33,298 bases of DNA from the NCBI GenBank assembly GCA_003447295.1, contig DLZQ01000035.1, positions 1 to 33,298 of the forward strand, given 5' to 3'. A program made the translations under genes and the position numbers. The first letter of the stretch is position 1; each line of letters opens with the position of its first letter. Below are positions 7,494-16,446 of the stretch, piece after piece. Below the pieces are notes generated by a model. It had not been told where the DNA came from and did not search any database. It saw only the letters and a list, made by a program, of their open reading frames with translations. This DNA is from Lachnospiraceae bacterium. Its GTDB lineage: Bacteria > Bacillota > Clostridia > Lachnospirales > Lachnospiraceae.

Positions 7494-8567
7494 ATGAAAA
7501 ATGCTTTAGTCAATTTAGTGAACATTTCAAAATCATTTGACAATCAGATGGTTCTGGATGATCTCAATCTGTACATCCGCGAGAATGAGTTCCTGACACT
7601 GTTGGGACCCAGTGGCTGCGGAAAGACTACAACCCTCCGTATTCTGGGCGGTTTCGAAACCCCCGACAAAGGTCAGGTTATTTTCGAAGGCCGGGATATC
7701 ACTAACCTTCCACCCAATAAGCGCAATTTGAATACCGTATTCCAAAAGTATGCCCTGTTCCCTCACATGACCATTGCGGAAAACATCGCTTTCGGATTAA
7801 AGATCAGTGGTAAAAGTAAATCTTATATTAACGATAAAATTAAATACGCTCTGAAGTTAGTCAATCTGGATGGTTTTGAGAACCGTATGCCGGATTCCTT
7901 AAGTGGCGGCCAACAACAGCGTATCGCCATCGCCCGTGCGATCGTGAACGAGCCCAAGCTCCTGCTCTTAGACGAGCCTTTGGGCGCCCTGGATCTGAAG
8001 CTTCGCCAGGACATGCAGTATGAGCTGATCCGCCTGAAGAACGAACTTGGCATTACTTTCATCTATGTCACCCATGACCAGGAAGAGGCTCTGACCATGT
8101 CCGATACCATCGTAGTCATGAACCAGGGTTATATCCAGCAGATCGGTACTCCTGAGAGCATCTATAATGAACCGGAAAATGCTTTCGTTGCTGATTTTAT
8201 CGGTGACAGTAATATCATCGGTGCCACCATGATCAGAGATCGTCTGGTAGAGATCCTGGGTGCCCGTTTTGACTGTGTAGATACCGGTTTCGGTGAGAAC
8301 AAGCCCGTAGATGTTGTCATCCGTCCCGAGGATGTGGAGCTGGTAGCGCCGGAGGAAGGCATCCTCCAGGGTACCCTGATCCACTCTATCTTCAAGGGTG
8401 TTCATTATGAGATGGAAGTTATGGCTAATGGCTTTGAATGGCTGGTTCAGTCCACGAAAATGGTTCCCGTTGGAACCAAAGTCGGCATCAAGGTTGATCC
8501 TTTTAACATCCAGATCATGAAGAAGCCGGAATCTGAGGACGAGGAGGCCATTGGAGTCAATGAATAG
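7494..8567 (+). CDS. potA: Spermidine/putrescine ABC transporter ATP-binding protein
   Basis: From the ATG at 7494 the protein has 357 residues. The reading frame extends upstream to 7395, but AGGAAGG at 7478-7484 sits 9 bases before this ATG and the family begins here. It has a Walker A motif GPSGCGKTT at residues 38-46, signature LSGGQQQR, Walker [13 protein letters not shown] and the H-loop [11 protein letters not shown]-terminal TOBE domain ([14 protein letters not shown]) follows, the usual PotA layout. It powers polyamine import with PotB, PotC and PotD, encoded directly downstream; its stop codon overlaps the potB start. Polyamine specificity is inferred from family and operon composition. 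Confidence 0.95.
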   Translation: MKNALVNLVNISKSFDNQMVLDDLNLYIRENEFLTLLGPSGCGKTTTLRILGGFETPDKGQVIFEGRDITNLPPNKRNLNTVFQKYALFPHMTIAENIAFGLKISGKSKSYINDKIKYALKLVNLDGFENRMPDSLSGGQQQRIAIARAIVNEPKLLLLDEPLGALDLKLRQDMQYELIRLKNELGITFIYVTHDQEEALTMSDTIVVMNQGYIQQIGTPESIYNEPENAFVADFIGDSNIIGATMIRDRLVEILGARFDCVDTGFGENKPVDVVIRPEDVELVAPEEGILQGTLIHSIFKGVHYEMEVMANGFEWLVQSTKMVPVGTKVGIKVDPFNIQIMKKPESEDEEAIGVNE

Positions 8568-9372
8568 AAAATTGTTATCGCTCCCTTTTATCTTCTGGTC
8601 AGCCATGTTTGTCATCGTGCCTCTGTGCATGGTCTTCTACTATGGTCTGACCGATAAGAGCGGCGCATTTACATTTGATAATATTCTGGCGATTGCTACC
8701 GTCGAGCATTCCAAGGCTCTGTGGGAGGCTTTGAAGTTATCTGTGATCAGTACTGTGATCTGCCTGCTTTTAGCATATCCTCTTGCTATGATCCTGTGTA
8801 ACATGAATGTGAAGCAGAATTCATTCCTGGTACTGATTTTCATTTTGCCCATGTGGATGAATTTTCTGCTTCGTACCCTGGCATGGCAGACTCTGCTTGA
8901 GAAGACCGGTGTGATCAACAGCATCCTCTCCACCCTGCATCTGCCGTCGTTAAATATCATCAATACCCCCTACGCCATTGTACTGGGTATGGTATATAAC
9001 TTTTTGCCTTTTATGGTACTGCCTCTGTATAACGTGCTGGTCAAAATCGACAAAAATGTAATTAACGCCGCCTATGACCTGGGTGCCAACGGTGCACAGA
9101 CTTTCTTTCGTATCATTTTCCCCTTAAGTCTGCCCGGCATGTTCAGCGGTATCACCATGGTGTTTGTCCCTGCCCTGACCACTTTCGTCATCAGCAAGAT
9201 CCTGGGTGGCAGCAAGATCCTGCTCATCGGTAATGTCATCGAGCAGGAATTCACCCAGACCGGCAACTGGAATCTGGGAAGCGGTCTCTCCATCGTATTG
9301 ATGCTGTTCATCATCTTCAATATGGTGATCTCTGTGATCACGGATAAAGAAGGGGAGGCGAACACATTATGA
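8560..9372 (+). CDS. potB: Spermidine/putrescine ABC transporter permease PotB
   Basis: From the ATG at 8560 the protein has 270 residues and overlaps the end of potA by 8 bp; a TTG at 8551 is in frame, but it lies only 3 bases after the GAGGAGG site at 8541-8547. It has about six membrane helices, beginning with [21 protein letters not shown]. The permease EAA-type loop is visible as [25 protein letters not shown] near residue 170-195, which docks onto the PotA ATPase. It forms the inner-membrane channel together with PotC. The potB stop codon overlaps the potC start by 4 bp. Confidence 0.95.
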   Translation: MNRKLLSLPFIFWSAMFVIVPLCMVFYYGLTDKSGAFTFDNILAIATVEHSKALWEALKLSVISTVICLLLAYPLAMILCNMNVKQNSFLVLIFILPMWMNFLLRTLAWQTLLEKTGVINSILSTLHLPSLNIINTPYAIVLGMVYNFLPFMVLPLYNVLVKIDKNVINAAYDLGANGAQTFFRIIFPLSLPGMFSGITMVFVPALTTFVISKILGGSKILLIGNVIEQEFTQTGNWNLGSGLSIVLMLFIIFNMVISVITDKEGEANTL

Positions 9373-10145
9373 TCAAAACAACTGCACAAAAAATATATCT
9401 GGGACTGATTTTTATCTTTTTATACGCCCCCATTATTACTTTGATCGTGCTCTCCTTCAATGCCAGTAAGACCCGTGCAAAATGGGGCGGTTTTACGACC
9501 AAGTGGTATACGGCTTTGTTCCGGAACGAGCAGATCATGCAGGCTTTGTGGAATACACTGGCGCTGGCAATATTATCTGCGCTGATCGCCACCCTCATCG
9601 GTACGATCGCCTGCATCGCCATGCAGTCCATGAAACGTACCAGCCGTGCTGTCCTCATGGGGATCACGAATATTCCAATGCTGAATGCAGAAATCGTTAC
9701 CGGTATCTCCCTGATGCTTCTGTTCCTCAGCTTTGGTATAAAGTTTGGCTTCGGGACCATTCTGCTTGCACACATTACCTTTAATATTCCTTATGTGATA
9801 TTAAGTGTAATGCCCCGTATGAAGCAGCTGAATCCCAGCACCTACGAAGCTGCCCTCGACCTGGGCGCTTCTCATACGTATGCCTTTTTCAAAGTGGTAT
9901 TTCCGGATATCCTGCCGGGTATTTTATCCGGTTTTCTGATGGCATTTACCATGTCACTGGATGACTTTATCATTACCCACTTTACCAAGGGTCCCGGTGT
10001 CGATACCCTGTCCACCAAGATCTATACAGAAGTAAAAAAAGGCATTAAACCGGAAATGTACGCACTGTCCACCATTATATTCGTAACTGTATTGATTTTA
10101 CTTTTGTTAGTAAACTACACACCCAAAGGAAAGAAAAAGAAATAA
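9369..10145 (+). CDS. potC: Spermidine/putrescine ABC transporter permease PotC
   Basis: The 258-residue membrane protein starts with a hydrophobic helix (IYLGLIFIFLYAPIITLIVLSF), the typical PotC beginning, and has about six helices. The EAA-type coupling loop is seen as YEAALDLGASHTYAFFKVVFPDILPG near residues 158-183. The ATG overlaps the potB stop (ATGA), implying translational coupling. It ends in a Lys-rich tail and is followed 30 bp later by potD. Confidence 0.95.
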   Translation: MIKTTAQKIYLGLIFIFLYAPIITLIVLSFNASKTRAKWGGFTTKWYTALFRNEQIMQALWNTLALAILSALIATLIGTIACIAMQSMKRTSRAVLMGITNIPMLNAEIVTGISLMLLFLSFGIKFGFGTILLAHITFNIPYVILSVMPRMKQLNPSTYEAALDLGASHTYAFFKVVFPDILPGILSGFLMAFTMSLDDFIITHFTKGPGVDTLSTKIYTEVKKGIKPEMYALSTIIFVTVLILLLLVNYTPKGKKKK

Positions 10146-10175
10146 CTTTTTCTATATATTTTAGGAGGAAAATGA

Positions 10176-11240
10176 ATGAAAAAATTTATTGCACTGCTTC
10201 TGTGCGGCATCCTTACCGCAACTGCTCTGACCGGCTGCGGATCCGCTTCCTCTGCCGGAGAAAACGGTGAAGTCATCGTCTACAACTGGGGAGAATATAT
10301 CGATCCGGAGACTCTCACTATGTTTGAGGAAGAGACCGGTATTAAAGTGGTCTATGACGAATTTGAGACCAATGAGATCATGTATCCAAAGGTGGAAGCC
10401 GGTTCATCCGCTTATGATGTGGTATGTCCTTCCGATTACATGGTGCAGAAAATGATCGAGAATGATCTGATCCAGGAACTGGATTACGATAAGATTCCCA
10501 ATGCCAAAGAAAACATCGGTGCCCAGTACTACGAGCAGGCGGCTGCTTACGATCCCGGTAACAAATATTGTGTTCCTTATTGCTGGGGAACCGTAGGAAT
10601 CATCTACAATAAAACCATGGTAGATACTCCTCCCACCAAATGGGCAGACCTGTGGGATGAAAAATATGCTGATAATATTCTGATGATGGATTCTATTAAA
10701 GACAGCTTTATGGTGGCTCTGAAGAAAAACGGCTTCTCTTCTAACAGTCTGGACGAATCCGAGCTCCAGATAGCTACCAATGATCTCATCGCCCAGAAGC
10801 CTCTGGTACAGGCATATGTTGTAGATCAGGTACGTGACAAAATGATCGGCGGCGAGGCTGCGATCGGTGTAATGTTCTCCGGTGATGCCATTTATGTGAT
10901 CGGGGAAAATCCGGATCTCGATTATGTCATTCCTGAGGAAGGTACAAATGTATGGATTGACGGCTGGGTTATTCCCAAGAATGCTCCTAACAAGGAAAAT
11001 GCAGAGAAATTCATTGATTTCATGTGCCGTCCGGATGTAGCTCTGAAGAATTTCGAGTACATTACCTACGGTACCCCCAATACCGCTGCAAGAGAGCTGA
11101 TCGAGGATGAGGACCTGAAGAACTCTCCCATCGCTTTCCCGGATCTGACACAGTATAACAATCTGGAGACCTTCCTGTACCTCGGTGAGGATGGCGAAGA
11201 GCTTTTCAACAAATACTGGAAAGAAGTTATGTCCAATTAA
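10176..11240 (+). CDS. potD: Spermidine/putrescine-binding lipoprotein PotD
   Basis: This 354-residue extracellular solute-binding protein begins with a lipoprotein signal whose lipobox LTGC gives a lipidated Cys near residue 21. The mature part opens with VIVYNWGEYIDPETLTMFEEETG, a hallmark of the PotD/PotF family, and includes VCPSDYMVQKMI and WIDGWVIPKNAPN. It captures polyamines and hands them to PotBC. TAGGAGG precedes the ATG. The operon ends in a strong hairpin directly downstream. I did not verify the polyamine-contacting residues. Confidence 0.95.
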   Translation: MKKFIALLLCGILTATALTGCGSASSAGENGEVIVYNWGEYIDPETLTMFEEETGIKVVYDEFETNEIMYPKVEAGSSAYDVVCPSDYMVQKMIENDLIQELDYDKIPNAKENIGAQYYEQAAAYDPGNKYCVPYCWGTVGIIYNKTMVDTPPTKWADLWDEKYADNILMMDSIKDSFMVALKKNGFSSNSLDESELQIATNDLIAQKPLVQAYVVDQVRDKMIGGEAAIGVMFSGDAIYVIGENPDLDYVIPEEGTNVWIDGWVIPKNAPNKENAEKFIDFMCRPDVALKNFEYITYGTPNTAARELIEDEDLKNSPIAFPDLTQYNNLETFLYLGEDGEELFNKYWKEVMSN

Positions 11241-11258
11241 TTCTATATAAAGCAAAGC

Positions 11259-11297
11259 AAAAGCCCTCAAGCTGAAGGAACAGCCTGAGGGCTTTTG
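11259..11297. terminator. Bidirectional terminator between potD and the Cys-rich gene
   Basis: AAAAGCCCTCA (11259-11269) pairs perfectly with TGAGGGCTTTT (11286-11296), with two further GC pairs (GC 11271-11272 / 11283-11284). T-tracts flank both arms. It lies 19 bp after potD on the plus strand and 14 bp beyond the Cys-rich gene on the minus strand, so it can serve both. Confidence 0.9.
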
Positions 11298-11310
11298 ATC
11301 TTTCCATATT

Positions 11311-11553
11311 TCAGGAATTCTGTTCACATCCGCAGGTCTCACATTTCCCATCATTTCTTCTGGAAAATGCCGGATCATCCACCGGTGTAAAATTCGGAAA
11401 ATCCGGTCTTAACGGTCTGCGGTCTCTGTCTCCACAGCACCCCGCATCTTCCAGACGGCGGGCACCGCAGGCATTCGAGTTTCCACAGCAATTGTTGTTG
11501 TCACAGGAATTTCCACCACAAAATAGTAATAATAACAGAATGATACAGTTCAT
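11311..11553 (-). CDS. Small Cys-rich protein of unknown function
   Basis: The 80-residue product begins with a short hydrophobic stretch (MNCIILLLLLFCGG) and contains eleven Cys, including CC pairs (DNNNCCGNSNACG, DAGCCGD) and a C-terminal KCETCGC cluster. The N-terminus could be a short membrane anchor or signal; the Cys pattern suggests metal binding or disulfides. A GAGGA ribosome site 5 bases before the ATG supports real translation. It is the last gene of the GH13-like - DUF5662 group, 34 bp after DUF5662, and is followed by a shared terminator. I do not recognise a named family and give no function. Confidence 0.7.
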   Translation of the reverse strand: MNCIILLLLLFCGGNSCDNNNCCGNSNACGARRLEDAGCCGDRDRRPLRPDFPNFTPVDDPAFSRRNDGKCETCGCEQNS

Positions 11554-11587
11554 AGGATCCTCTACTTACTACTGTTTATTTACTATT

Positions 11588-12160
11588 CTATTCCGCTTTT
11601 TCCAGCTGGTGCCAGTCCATACACCGTTTATGCTGTACCAGTTCCTCTTTAATAAATTGAAAGGTTTTCTCTTCGCCCTGTTCTGCCAGCATTTCCAGCA
11701 CATACAGAAGCTTTGCCTTTGTCTTAGGATGGATAGGTGCCTTATCTGTGCCCCGATAATAGTAATCTAACGGTGATCTGTCCGTGTATTTGTCTCCCAT
11801 GTAGACCTTGCTGGCGGCGATCCGGTCCATGATCATCTCCGCGATATAACGATCCGGCATGGGTACCGGTGCCATTCCGCCCGGCAATGCCTGCATACTG
11901 TAATCGATCCAGTATTCGTAATGATGCTTGTTCCTGCCCTTGTGGTGCAGCCAGGCACTGGAATAACCGATATCCTCTCTCTCCGCGTTGTTGGGGCTGC
12001 GGTCACCCTGGTAATACTTTGCTCCTACCCAGAACTCTGTGGGGCTGTATTTCGACATATCGTGTAACAGTCCCTGTTTATACAGACCTACCTTAAAGCA
12101 GCCCTTTGCCACCAGGACCTTATGGTGTGTGATCGTTTTAAAATGTTTCCAGATATTCAT
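11588..12160 (-). CDS. DUF5662 family protein
   Basis: The 190-residue soluble protein opens with WKHFKTITHHKVLVAKGC and contains GLLHDMSKYSPTEF near residues 30-43 and a His-rich stretch SSAWLHHKGRNKHHYEYW near residues 66-85, followed by MPDRYIAEMIMDRIAASKVYMG. This matches DUF5662, a widespread Clostridia family without an established activity. The spaced HD, HH and HH pairs look like a possible metal site of HD-phosphohydrolase type, which is an inference. Its ATG overlaps the stop codon of the GH13-like gene by 4 bp (ATGA) and it lacks a strong ribosome site, so it is probably translated by coupling. Confidence 0.85.
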   Translation of the reverse strand: MNIWKHFKTITHHKVLVAKGCFKVGLYKQGLLHDMSKYSPTEFWVGAKYYQGDRSPNNAEREDIGYSSAWLHHKGRNKHHYEYWIDYSMQALPGGMAPVPMPDRYIAEMIMDRIAASKVYMGDKYTDRSPLDYYYRGTDKAPIHPKTKAKLLYVLEMLAEQGEEKTFQFIKEELVQHKRCMDWHQLEKAE

Positions 12161-14076
12161 TTCGTTCTATCATCTTTCTTCAGAAGCTTCCGATTTCTTT
12201 TTCCGGCCATCACGCCTTCGTAGACGGCAATGCTCCTGGGGGCTATGGTCCTCGTCTGATCAGCCATCTGTTCTTCTCTCTCCTGCGCTGTCAGAATATT
12301 CCCTGCTTCTTCCGTCGCTAAAACCAATTTCCATTCCATACCCTTCGGAAGCTTGGGAAATGCCAGTTTCTGAGGTTCCCAGTACATATTCATGGCAACA
12401 TAGAGAAAAGAATCATCTGCGCCTGCCTTTGTCTTTGCATATTTTCCGCAATACATCATGCCTACGTGCCTGTTATAACTCTCCGTCTGAGGTCTCCATG
12501 CGTTTTGTCCATGGTAGGACAGATCCGGATAACCACAGGATAACGTATCCAGGATCCGAAGCTCTTCCTCCGGATGCAGGATCGGATGTGCCTTACGGAA
12601 AGCGATCATCTGTTTCCAGAAAGCCAGCAGTCCGGCATTTTTCTCCTTATCCTGCCAGTTCAGCCAGGTAATTTTATTATCCTGACAGTAGGGATTGTTA
12701 TTTCCCTGTTGGGAATTACCGAATTCGTCTCCCATGAAGATCAGCGGCGTGGACTGGGTCAATAACAGCATACAAAATGCATTCTGTAACTGTTTTTGCC
12801 GGAGCGCCAGCACTTTTTTGCGTCGGGAGGTACCTTCCTCACCACAGTTCCAGCTACAGTTATAATCGTTACCGTCCCGATTGCCCTCGCCGTTGGCTTC
12901 GTTATGCTTATGGTCATAAGACACCATATCCATCAGGGTAAATCCGTAATAATTGGACAAATAATGGATCCGTCCCATATTGGCAGGAATATGGCGCATC
13001 TCATACAAGACGCCCGAAAGCATGTTATCATCGCCTTTTAAAAATCTGCGCATGGTGTACAGATAATCGTCCCGGTATTCCGCAAGATTCCGATACTCCG
13101 GCTTCTGTGCCGGATCGTAGAGCTTCGCTGCATCAAAATCGTAATACCACAGTTTGGTATCTCGCAGTGCAGGGTCTCCTGCCAGCGCCTGTGCCGGTAC
13201 CTCTCCCATCAGATGGAACCCATCCACATGATAAGTTAATACCCAGAACCGTAAAATATTCCCGATCTCTGTCACATCCATCCCTTTGGGGAAATAAAAC
13301 TGTAAGATCACTTCCATCCTGCGCTTATGGAATTCCTTCACCAGTTGTCTGAATTCCGTCGCCGCATCTTCTCCTGCCGCATAGGCGGCTTTCGGTGCAT
13401 AATAAAAGCCCTCCCGGTAGCCCCAGTAGTTCAGTACAAGATAACCGGGGAGTTCTCCGCCATTTTCTCCTGCTGTGGCTGCTGTGGCTGCCATGTCTGC
13501 GGATGTCGTCGGGGTCACCTCTTCCGGAGTCTCATCAAATTCATAAACAGGCTGTAATTCCACCGTCGTGATGCCGATTTCCTGCAGATAATCCAGTTTC
13601 TCCGCAATCCCCGCAAAGGTGCCTCTGTGTGCCACCTTGGAGGAAGCATGCATGGTAAAACCACGGACATGCATGCAATAACATACGCTCTCCCGATAGG
13701 AAAGCATCGGATGTTCATCCTGCTCCCAGTCAAAATCCTCTCCGGGAAATACCGCAATATAATTGGCATTTTTTCGTTTTTTCCCGTAAGCGGGATTACT
13801 TAAGAAGCCCCGTGCATGCAGATCCGGCACGATCCGTTCCTCTTCATAGAACTGATATCCGATCTGTTTAGGATCCAGTTCCAGGTATTTGCAGTAGACA
13901 TTTCCCATCCGCTCTTCTCGGCAGAATGGGATTTTGTGTGATTTTTTACCGCTCTCTCTGTCATATAGGATAATGCCGCAATCCTTTTTCCCTGACGCGT
14001 AAGCGAAACGTATCGCTCCGTCCTCCGGATGTGCTCCCAGCGGATACGGCTTTATTGCATGCTTTCTTTCTGTCAT
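12157..14076 (-). CDS. GlgX/isoamylase-like GH13 protein, probably catalytically inactive
   Basis: From the ATG at 14076 the protein has 639 residues; the frame runs further up, but the CBM48-like domain begins here and GGAG lies upstream. The glycogen debranching layout is clear: CBM48-like part (about 8-110), barrel (about 130-560) and a beta C-terminal domain. The block GFTLMDMVSYDHKHNEANGE (378 on) is GlgX-like. Yet the catalytic motifs are lost: region I reads QFYFPK (259-264) where DVVYNH is expected, region II reads DGFHLM with Met290 at the nucleophile, region III reads LWYYDFD (309-315) without the Glu, and region IV reads NYYGF with Tyr377 in place of Asp. An Ala/Thr-rich insert lies at 188-208. 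It may bind glucan without cutting it. It is coupled to DUF5662. Confidence 0.88.
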   Translation of the reverse strand: MTERKHAIKPYPLGAHPEDGAIRFAYASGKKDCGIILYDRESGKKSHKIPFCREERMGNVYCKYLELDPKQIGYQFYEEERIVPDLHARGFLSNPAYGKKRKNANYIAVFPGEDFDWEQDEHPMLSYRESVCYCMHVRGFTMHASSKVAHRGTFAGIAEKLDYLQEIGITTVELQPVYEFDETPEEVTPTTSADMAATAATAGENGGELPGYLVLNYWGYREGFYYAPKAAYAAGEDAATEFRQLVKEFHKRRMEVILQFYFPKGMDVTEIGNILRFWVLTYHVDGFHLMGEVPAQALAGDPALRDTKLWYYDFDAAKLYDPAQKPEYRNLAEYRDDYLYTMRRFLKGDDNMLSGVLYEMRHIPANMGRIHYLSNYYGFTLMDMVSYDHKHNEANGEGNRDGNDYNCSWNCGEEGTSRRKKVLALRQKQLQNAFCMLLLTQSTPLIFMGDEFGNSQQGNNNPYCQDNKITWLNWQDKEKNAGLLAFWKQMIAFRKAHPILHPEEELRILDTLSCGYPDLSYHGQNAWRPQTESYNRHVGMMYCGKYAKTKAGADDSFLYVAMNMYWEPQKLAFPKLPKGMEWKLVLATEEAGNILTAQEREEQMADQTRTIAPRSIAVYEGVMAGKRNRKLLKKDDRTK

Positions 14077-14121
14077 TGCTACACTCCATCTTCTGGCTGA
14101 TTTGTCTTTTCTCACTATTTT

Positions 14122-14150
14122 ATTATAGTCGGTAACCTTAAGAAAAACAA
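14122..14150 (-). promoter_or_regulatory. Promoter of the GH13-like operon
   Basis: On the minus strand TTGTTT (14145-14150) and a consensus TATAAT (14122-14127) are separated by 17 bp. It lies back to back with the DUF1292 promoter; the two -35 boxes are only 3 bp apart. Confidence 0.7.
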
Positions 14151-14153
14151 GCA

Positions 14154-14182
14154 TTGCAAGAATATCCGTAAACGGTTATAAT
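14154..14182 (+). promoter_or_regulatory. Promoter of the DUF1292 gene
   Basis: TTGCAA (14154-14159) and consensus TATAAT (14177-14182) are separated by 17 bp, with the start codon 50 bp downstream. Confidence 0.7.
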
Positions 14183-14231
14183 AAGGGAACAAAGTACTGT
14201 TACACCCAAAAAACATCACAGGAGGATTCCC

Positions 14232-14564
14232 ATGGGTAAAAAAGAAAGTTATGAAGATGAAGAAATGACCGTTGAGCTGGAACTGGAAGATGGCACTGTC
14301 GTAAACTGTGCGATCATCACCATTCTCACTGTGGAGGCTAAGGATTATATCGTGCTTCTGCCTCTGGATGAAGACGGCGAAAACGAAGACGGAGAAGTAT
14401 GGTTCTACGGATATGCCGAGAATCCGGATGACCCGAATGAAGAGCCTGTTCTCGAATACATTGAAGATGATGATGTCTACGAAAAAGTTGCCGATGCTTT
14501 TGACGAGTATCTGGACAGTTGTGAATTCGATGAGATCATCGACGATAACGATTCAGAGGAATAA
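14232..14564 (+). CDS. DUF1292 domain protein
   Basis: The 110-residue, very acidic protein contains the DUF1292 core: MTVELELEDGTVVNCAIITILTVEAKDYIVLLPLDEDG, then VWFYGYAE and EPVLEYIEDDDVYEKVADAFDEYL. Members are short cytosolic proteins found across Firmicutes, with no assigned reaction. An AGGAGG site sits 7 bases before the ATG. The last 29 bp overlap the 3' end of the convergent helicase gene. It is divergent from the GH13-like gene and has its own promoter and terminator. Confidence 0.9.
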   Translation: MGKKESYEDEEMTVELELEDGTVVNCAIITILTVEAKDYIVLLPLDEDGENEDGEVWFYGYAENPDDPNEEPVLEYIEDDDVYEKVADAFDEYLDSCEFDEIIDDNDSEE

Positions 14565-16446
14565 GGAATCTGGATGGGAACCTGGGACGCTCTGCTGTAC
14601 CTGTAAGGCAGAGAAGTTCCAGGTCTTTTTTTGCTCTGGTCATTGCCACATAGAAGATCCTTCGCTCTTCTTCAAGGTGTTCCGTATCCTGTACATTGCC
14701 ATGAGGAAATGTCTTCTCGTTACAGTCCGGGATCCACACATGATCGAATTCCAGTCCTTTGGATGCATGCACGGTAAGTAAGCGGATCTGGCAATCTTCG
14801 TTTTCTTCCCTGCCCTTCTTAGGACGATGCTCATTTTCCTTTTGCAGCTGTTCTCTGTAAATTTCCTGTGCTTCCTGCCATTCCCGCAGCGTTCTATACT
14901 GCCCCGCTTCCTCCGTGATAAAATCTAAAATTTCCATCCATTCTTCCGTCTGTTCTATCCGCTGTCTCTGTTGCAGATAATTCTCGTATCCACAGGCTTT
15001 TCGCAGGAACCATACTGCCAGCTTCAGATCTGTATTTTTCACAAATTCCATCTGTCGCCTTAATAATCGTACGGCATCGTAAGCGCTTCGCAGATAGCCC
15101 GCCCCCGTTTGTCTCATCAGACCCGCATAGTAGTGTTCCAGTGCCTGCAGGGATACCTCACCTCCAAATGCCTCTCGCGAAATATTCCGAAACGGTTTAT
15201 TGACCACTCGCAGATAATCCGCTCTCACCGCTGTCCCCTGCGCTATCCGAAGATATGCAAGAATATCCTGTACAATAAAATGGTCATAAATATTTTTTCC
15301 ATGTTCTTTTATGGAAAACGGAATTCCTTCCCTGGTCAGACTGGCTGCCACGCTCTGCATTGCCAGGTTGGTACGAAACAAGATCCCATAAGTCTCTCCC
15401 TCTGTCCGATCCTTTAATTGTCGCATCAGAAACTGCAGTTGTTCCTTAGCGCCGCTAAACTCCCGGATTCTAACGTGATAATTCTTTTTATCCATCTTGC
15501 CAAAGTGCCGCCTGTTGGCTTCACAAGGTTCCAGCTTCTTAGGGAATCGATCACTGTTCTCCTCTATCACTGCCAGGGATGCTTCCACAATATCCTGATG
15601 GCTGCGGTAATTCGTCGAAAGTATGATCTGTTTTGCCTCGAATTCCTGTACAAACTGCTTCATGCAGGCAGGTTTAGCTCCACGGAACCCGTAAATCGCC
15701 TGATCATCATCTCCTACTGCGAATACATTTTTATGCTTCTGGGCCAGTAGCCGCACAATGCAATACTGTCTGTAATTAATATCCTGAAATTCATCAATTA
15801 AAATATAAGAAAAAAGATTCTGCCAGTAGGCCCGCAATGCGTCATCTTTTTGCAGAAGTTCCTCGCATTCCTTCAGCATGTCATCAAAATCCAGTCCCCG
15901 GATCCTTTTTCTTGCTTCCTCATACCCGGAATAAACCTGTGCAAAGTCATTCTTCCATTCTTCCGGAAGTCTGTCCATGCTGCTTTGCAGATCGCCGGTA
16001 TTTTTATAATAACCGATTGCTGCAAGAAGGTTTTTCGCCAGCTCCGGCAAGTCTGTGGCGGACAATGTGTTGTGAGCTTTTATTTTTTTCAGAACCGGAT
16101 AAATCAGTTCCTTTTTCTGTTTTTCATTTAAAATATTACCTGGTGAAACTCTGCCCGATCTGAGCAGTATCTGATAAAAACAAGAATGAAATGTTCCAAA
16201 GTTGACGGTGGTATGTTGTGGAGAAATCTGTAAAAAACGCTGTCTCATGGAGACCGCCGCTTCTCTGGTAAAAGTGATCACCAAAAGCTTCTGTGGCTGG
16301 ATCTGTTTCTCATGGATCAAATAGAGGATTCTCTGTGTAATGGTAAAGGTCTTGCCGGAGCCCGGGCCCGCCAGTACCAAAAGCGGACCCTCTCCGAACG
16401 TCACAGCCTCCCGCTGGGAGGGATTACAATTTGTAAGATCAGACAT
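14536..16446 (-). CDS. UvrD/PcrA-like superfamily 1 DNA helicase
   Basis: From the ATG at 16446 the protein has 636 residues; the frame continues upstream inside gltX, but the Q-motif region ([10 protein letters not shown]) starts right after this Met. SF1A motifs are all present: Walker [11 protein letters not shown] near residue 26, DFDDML, motif [16 protein letters not shown], motif [16 protein letters not shown], motif [14 protein letters not shown], motif [17 protein letters not shown] and motif [17 protein letters not shown]. It is shorter than full-length PcrA (about 720-750) and lacks the extended C-terminal region, so it may be a second UvrD-type enzyme rather than PcrA itself. It unwinds DNA 3' to 5'. 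The start overlaps the gltX stop by 8 bp. Confidence 0.92.
   Translation of the reverse strand: MSDLTNCNPSQREAVTFGEGPLLVLAGPGSGKTFTITQRILYLIHEKQIQPQKLLVITFTREAAVSMRQRFLQISPQHTTVNFGTFHSCFYQILLRSGRVSPGNILNEKQKKELIYPVLKKIKAHNTLSATDLPELAKNLLAAIGYYKNTGDLQSSMDRLPEEWKNDFAQVYSGYEEARKRIRGLDFDDMLKECEELLQKDDALRAYWQNLFSYILIDEFQDINYRQYCIVRLLAQKHKNVFAVGDDDQAIYGFRGAKPACMKQFVQEFEAKQIILSTNYRSHQDIVEASLAVIEENSDRFPKKLEPCEANRRHFGKMDKKNYHVRIREFSGAKEQLQFLMRQLKDRTEGETYGILFRTNLAMQSVAASLTREGIPFSIKEHGKNIYDHFIVQDILAYLRIAQGTAVRADYLRVVNKPFRNISREAFGGEVSLQALEHYYAGLMRQTGAGYLRSAYDAVRLLRRQMEFVKNTDLKLAVWFLRKACGYENYLQQRQRIEQTEEWMEILDFITEEAGQYRTLREWQEAQEIYREQLQKENEHRPKKGREENEDCQIRLLTVHASKGLEFDHVWIPDCNEKTFPHGNVQDTEHLEEERRIFYVAMTRAKKDLELLCLTGTAERPRFPSRFLIPLNRYRR
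14580..14632 (+). terminator. Terminator of DUF1292 located inside the helicase coding sequence
   Basis: An imperfect hairpin pairs CCTGGGAC (14581-14588) with GTTCCAGG (14616-14623) and CTGC with GCAG further in, followed by TCTTTTTTT. It lies 16 bp after the DUF1292 stop but within the last codons of the convergent UvrD-like gene. Confidence 0.6.
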
